Positions 5,628-6,654 of a stretch of DNA of 6,654 nucleotides are shown here, piece by piece. The stretch is from a bacterium. Its GTDB lineage: Bacteria > Coprothermobacterota > Coprothermobacteria > Coprothermobacterales > JAADFF01. The notes beneath the pieces were generated by a model. That model searched no databases. It had not been told where the DNA came from and worked only from the letters and a program-made list of their open reading frames with translations. Location: positions 1 through 6,654 of the forward strand of contig JAMORD010000107.1 of NCBI GenBank assembly GCA_027063755.1, in the 5' to 3' direction. Positions within the stretch are counted from its first letter, which is position 1. Each line of letters opens with the position of its first letter. The translations under genes were made by a program, and so were the position numbers.

Positions 5628-6339
5628 TAGTATTCACCACCTTTAAGAATGCATCTTCAACTGTTGCAGTACCATATTTCTCTTTGATAGCTTGTGGAGT
5701 ACCTTCTTCAACAATTTTCCCTTTGTGAATAATGTAAATGTAATCACACAACTTTTCTACTTGTGCCATAAGGTGGGTAGATAGCAGTATGGTTTTGCCT
5801 TCTTCTTTCATTTCCTTGATGAATGTCTCCACAGCCCTTGTTGAAGGGACATCAAGCCCGTTTGTTGGCTCGTCAAGGACTACAACCGGTGGATTGTGAA
5901 TAATGGCTCTAATGAGATTGATTTTTTGCATCATACCTTTAGAGTATGTTCCTGCCAGTTTTTGGGCATAGTCTACCCCAAGAAGTGCAAAGAACTTGTA
6001 CATTCTTTTCTTGGCTACCTCAGGTGGTACATCAGCGAGGTCGGCAAAGTAAAGAATATTTTCTTCTCCAGTCAGCCTTTGGTAAATGCCTGACTCTTCA
6101 AATACCACCCCGAGATTCTTTCTAACAAGTTTCGGTTCTTTAGATACACTGTGTCCATTGACAGTGATGTCTCCACCATGAGCTTTTAGTATGGTGCTGA
6201 GAATTTTGATTGTAGTTGTTTTGCCAGCGCCGTTAGGCCCAAGTAGACCTGTGACTTTGCCCGGTTCAGCTTTGAGATTAATGCCTTTCAGCACTTCTGT
6301 CTTACCAAAGCTTCGTCGCAAATCTCTGATCTCAATCAT
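5617..6339 (-). CDS. natA: ABC transporter ATP-binding protein, NatA-like
   Basis: This is the cytoplasmic ATPase partner of the NatB-like permease. The 240-residue product has Walker A GPNGAGKTT (34-42), the Q-loop region LGVVFEESGIYQRLTGEENI (76-95) with Glu where many ABC proteins have Gln, the signature YSKGMMQKI (132-140), Walker B VVVLDEPTNGLD (152-163) and H-loop LLSTHLM with H189. The SKGMxQ form of the signature and the GVVFxExGxYxRLT block are typical of the NatA branch. ATG 6337-6339 has a near-perfect AAAGGAGGTGG site on the minus strand and overlaps the upstream gene's TGA as ATGA. The stop lies 11 bp inside natB. The ATPase assignment is certain; sodium export is inferred. Confidence 0.93.
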   Translation of the reverse strand: MIEIRDLRRSFGKTEVLKGINLKAEPGKVTGLLGPNGAGKTTTIKILSTILKAHGGDITVNGHSVSKEPKLVRKNLGVVFEESGIYQRLTGEENILYFADLADVPPEVAKKRMYKFFALLGVDYAQKLAGTYSKGMMQKINLIRAIIHNPPVVVLDEPTNGLDVPSTRAVETFIKEMKEEGKTILLSTHLMAQVEKLCDYIYIIHKGKIVEEGTPQAIKEKYGTATVEDAFLKVVNTNVA

Positions 6340-6654
6340 GAGACCACCTCCTTTATTAAGAAAATATTTCCCAATATGTATATAAGTAGCCCCACAAGGG
6401 CACTTGAGGCCGTGTGAACGAAAATAATCTGTGCGATATTACCAGCCAGTGCGATACCGCTGGCCATATAGATTATGAGTACGATGGTGTGGGAGATGTT
6501 CATCTTGGTGCATAGTAGGGATAAGGTGCTTTTTAGTGTTGCAAACACAAGTCCCACCGCTAAGGCAGGTAAAAAGACATAGATAAGAGAGTTGGCTATG
6601 CTTATCCCCTTAAGGATAATGACTATTGTTGGTATAGAGGCATAAACAAGTGTA
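6336..6654 (-). CDS. Unidentified multi-pass membrane protein, 3' part (5' end outside window)
   Basis: The frame is open from the right window edge (first whole codon 6653-6651) to the TGA at 6338-6336, giving 105 visible residues; the GTG at 6557 is internal. The visible part is almost wholly hydrophobic, with three or four likely membrane segments (IPTIVIILKGIS, LIYVFLPALAVGLVFA, HTIVLIIYMASGIALAGNIA, ALVGLLIYILGNIFLI) and a short KEVVS tail. I do not recognise a family motif. Its stop overlaps the natA start by four bases (ATGA), so it is the gene upstream in the natAB operon and probably works with that transporter. A second ABC-2-like permease is one possibility, which the visible part cannot confirm. 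Confidence 0.75.
   Translation of the reverse strand, partial: TLVYASIPTIVIILKGISIANSLIYVFLPALAVGLVFATLKSTLSLLCTKMNISHTIVLIIYMASGIALAGNIAQIIFVHTASSALVGLLIYILGNIFLIKEVVS

Noticed and set aside
6093-6110. Missing Q-loop glutamine in NatA (VVFEESG)
   Set aside because: An acidic residue here is common in the NatA-type branch, so it is not evidence of a dead ATPase.
1-6654. tRNA or rRNA genes, CRISPR arrays, toxin-antitoxin or defence genes
   Set aside because: I saw no repeat-spacer pattern, no tRNA cloverleaf and no such domains on either strand.

Overview
The window looks like a chromosomal piece of a low-GC, anaerobe-type Firmicute (Clostridia-like). The evidence is the gene order ecfA1-ecfA2-ecfT-truA-rplM-rpsI, which is the classic Firmicutes end of the large ribosomal-protein cluster, together with strong AGGAGG-type ribosome binding sites, GTG starts and AT-rich spacers. 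I cannot name the species from the sequence alone.

Positions 1-3563 (+ strand) hold a tightly packed operon. It starts with the 3' part of ecfA1, then ecfA2 and ecfT. These three make the energy-coupling module of an ECF-type vitamin/metal importer; no substrate-binding S component is in view. truA (tRNA pseudouridine synthase), rplM (ribosomal protein L13) and rpsI (ribosomal protein S9) follow. Every junction from ecfA1 to rplM overlaps, so translation is probably coupled. A strong intrinsic terminator at 3531-3563 closes the operon.

Positions 3564-4436 are a degraded, gene-poor stretch. It holds a 25-codon signal-peptide-like ORF and the 5' part of an IS200/IS605-family tnpB (orfB). Upstream of that tnpB is a strongly structured region: a long hairpin, then what looks like a compact H-type pseudoknot over the Shine-Dalgarno and start codon. 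The tnpB fragment ends in a junction with the 3' fragment of an HD-GYP-domain gene, whose GYP motif has become a stop codon and whose tail is frameshifted. This scar is the most interesting part of the window. I see no complete new system here.

Positions 4398-6654 (- strand, read from right to left) hold the 3' end of an unidentified membrane protein, then natA (ABC ATPase) and natB (ABC-2 permease). All three overlap, forming an efflux operon that resembles the NatAB sodium exporter. A terminator-like hairpin lies just past natB. The two operons converge on the degraded region, which is the kind of place where insertion remnants are tolerated.
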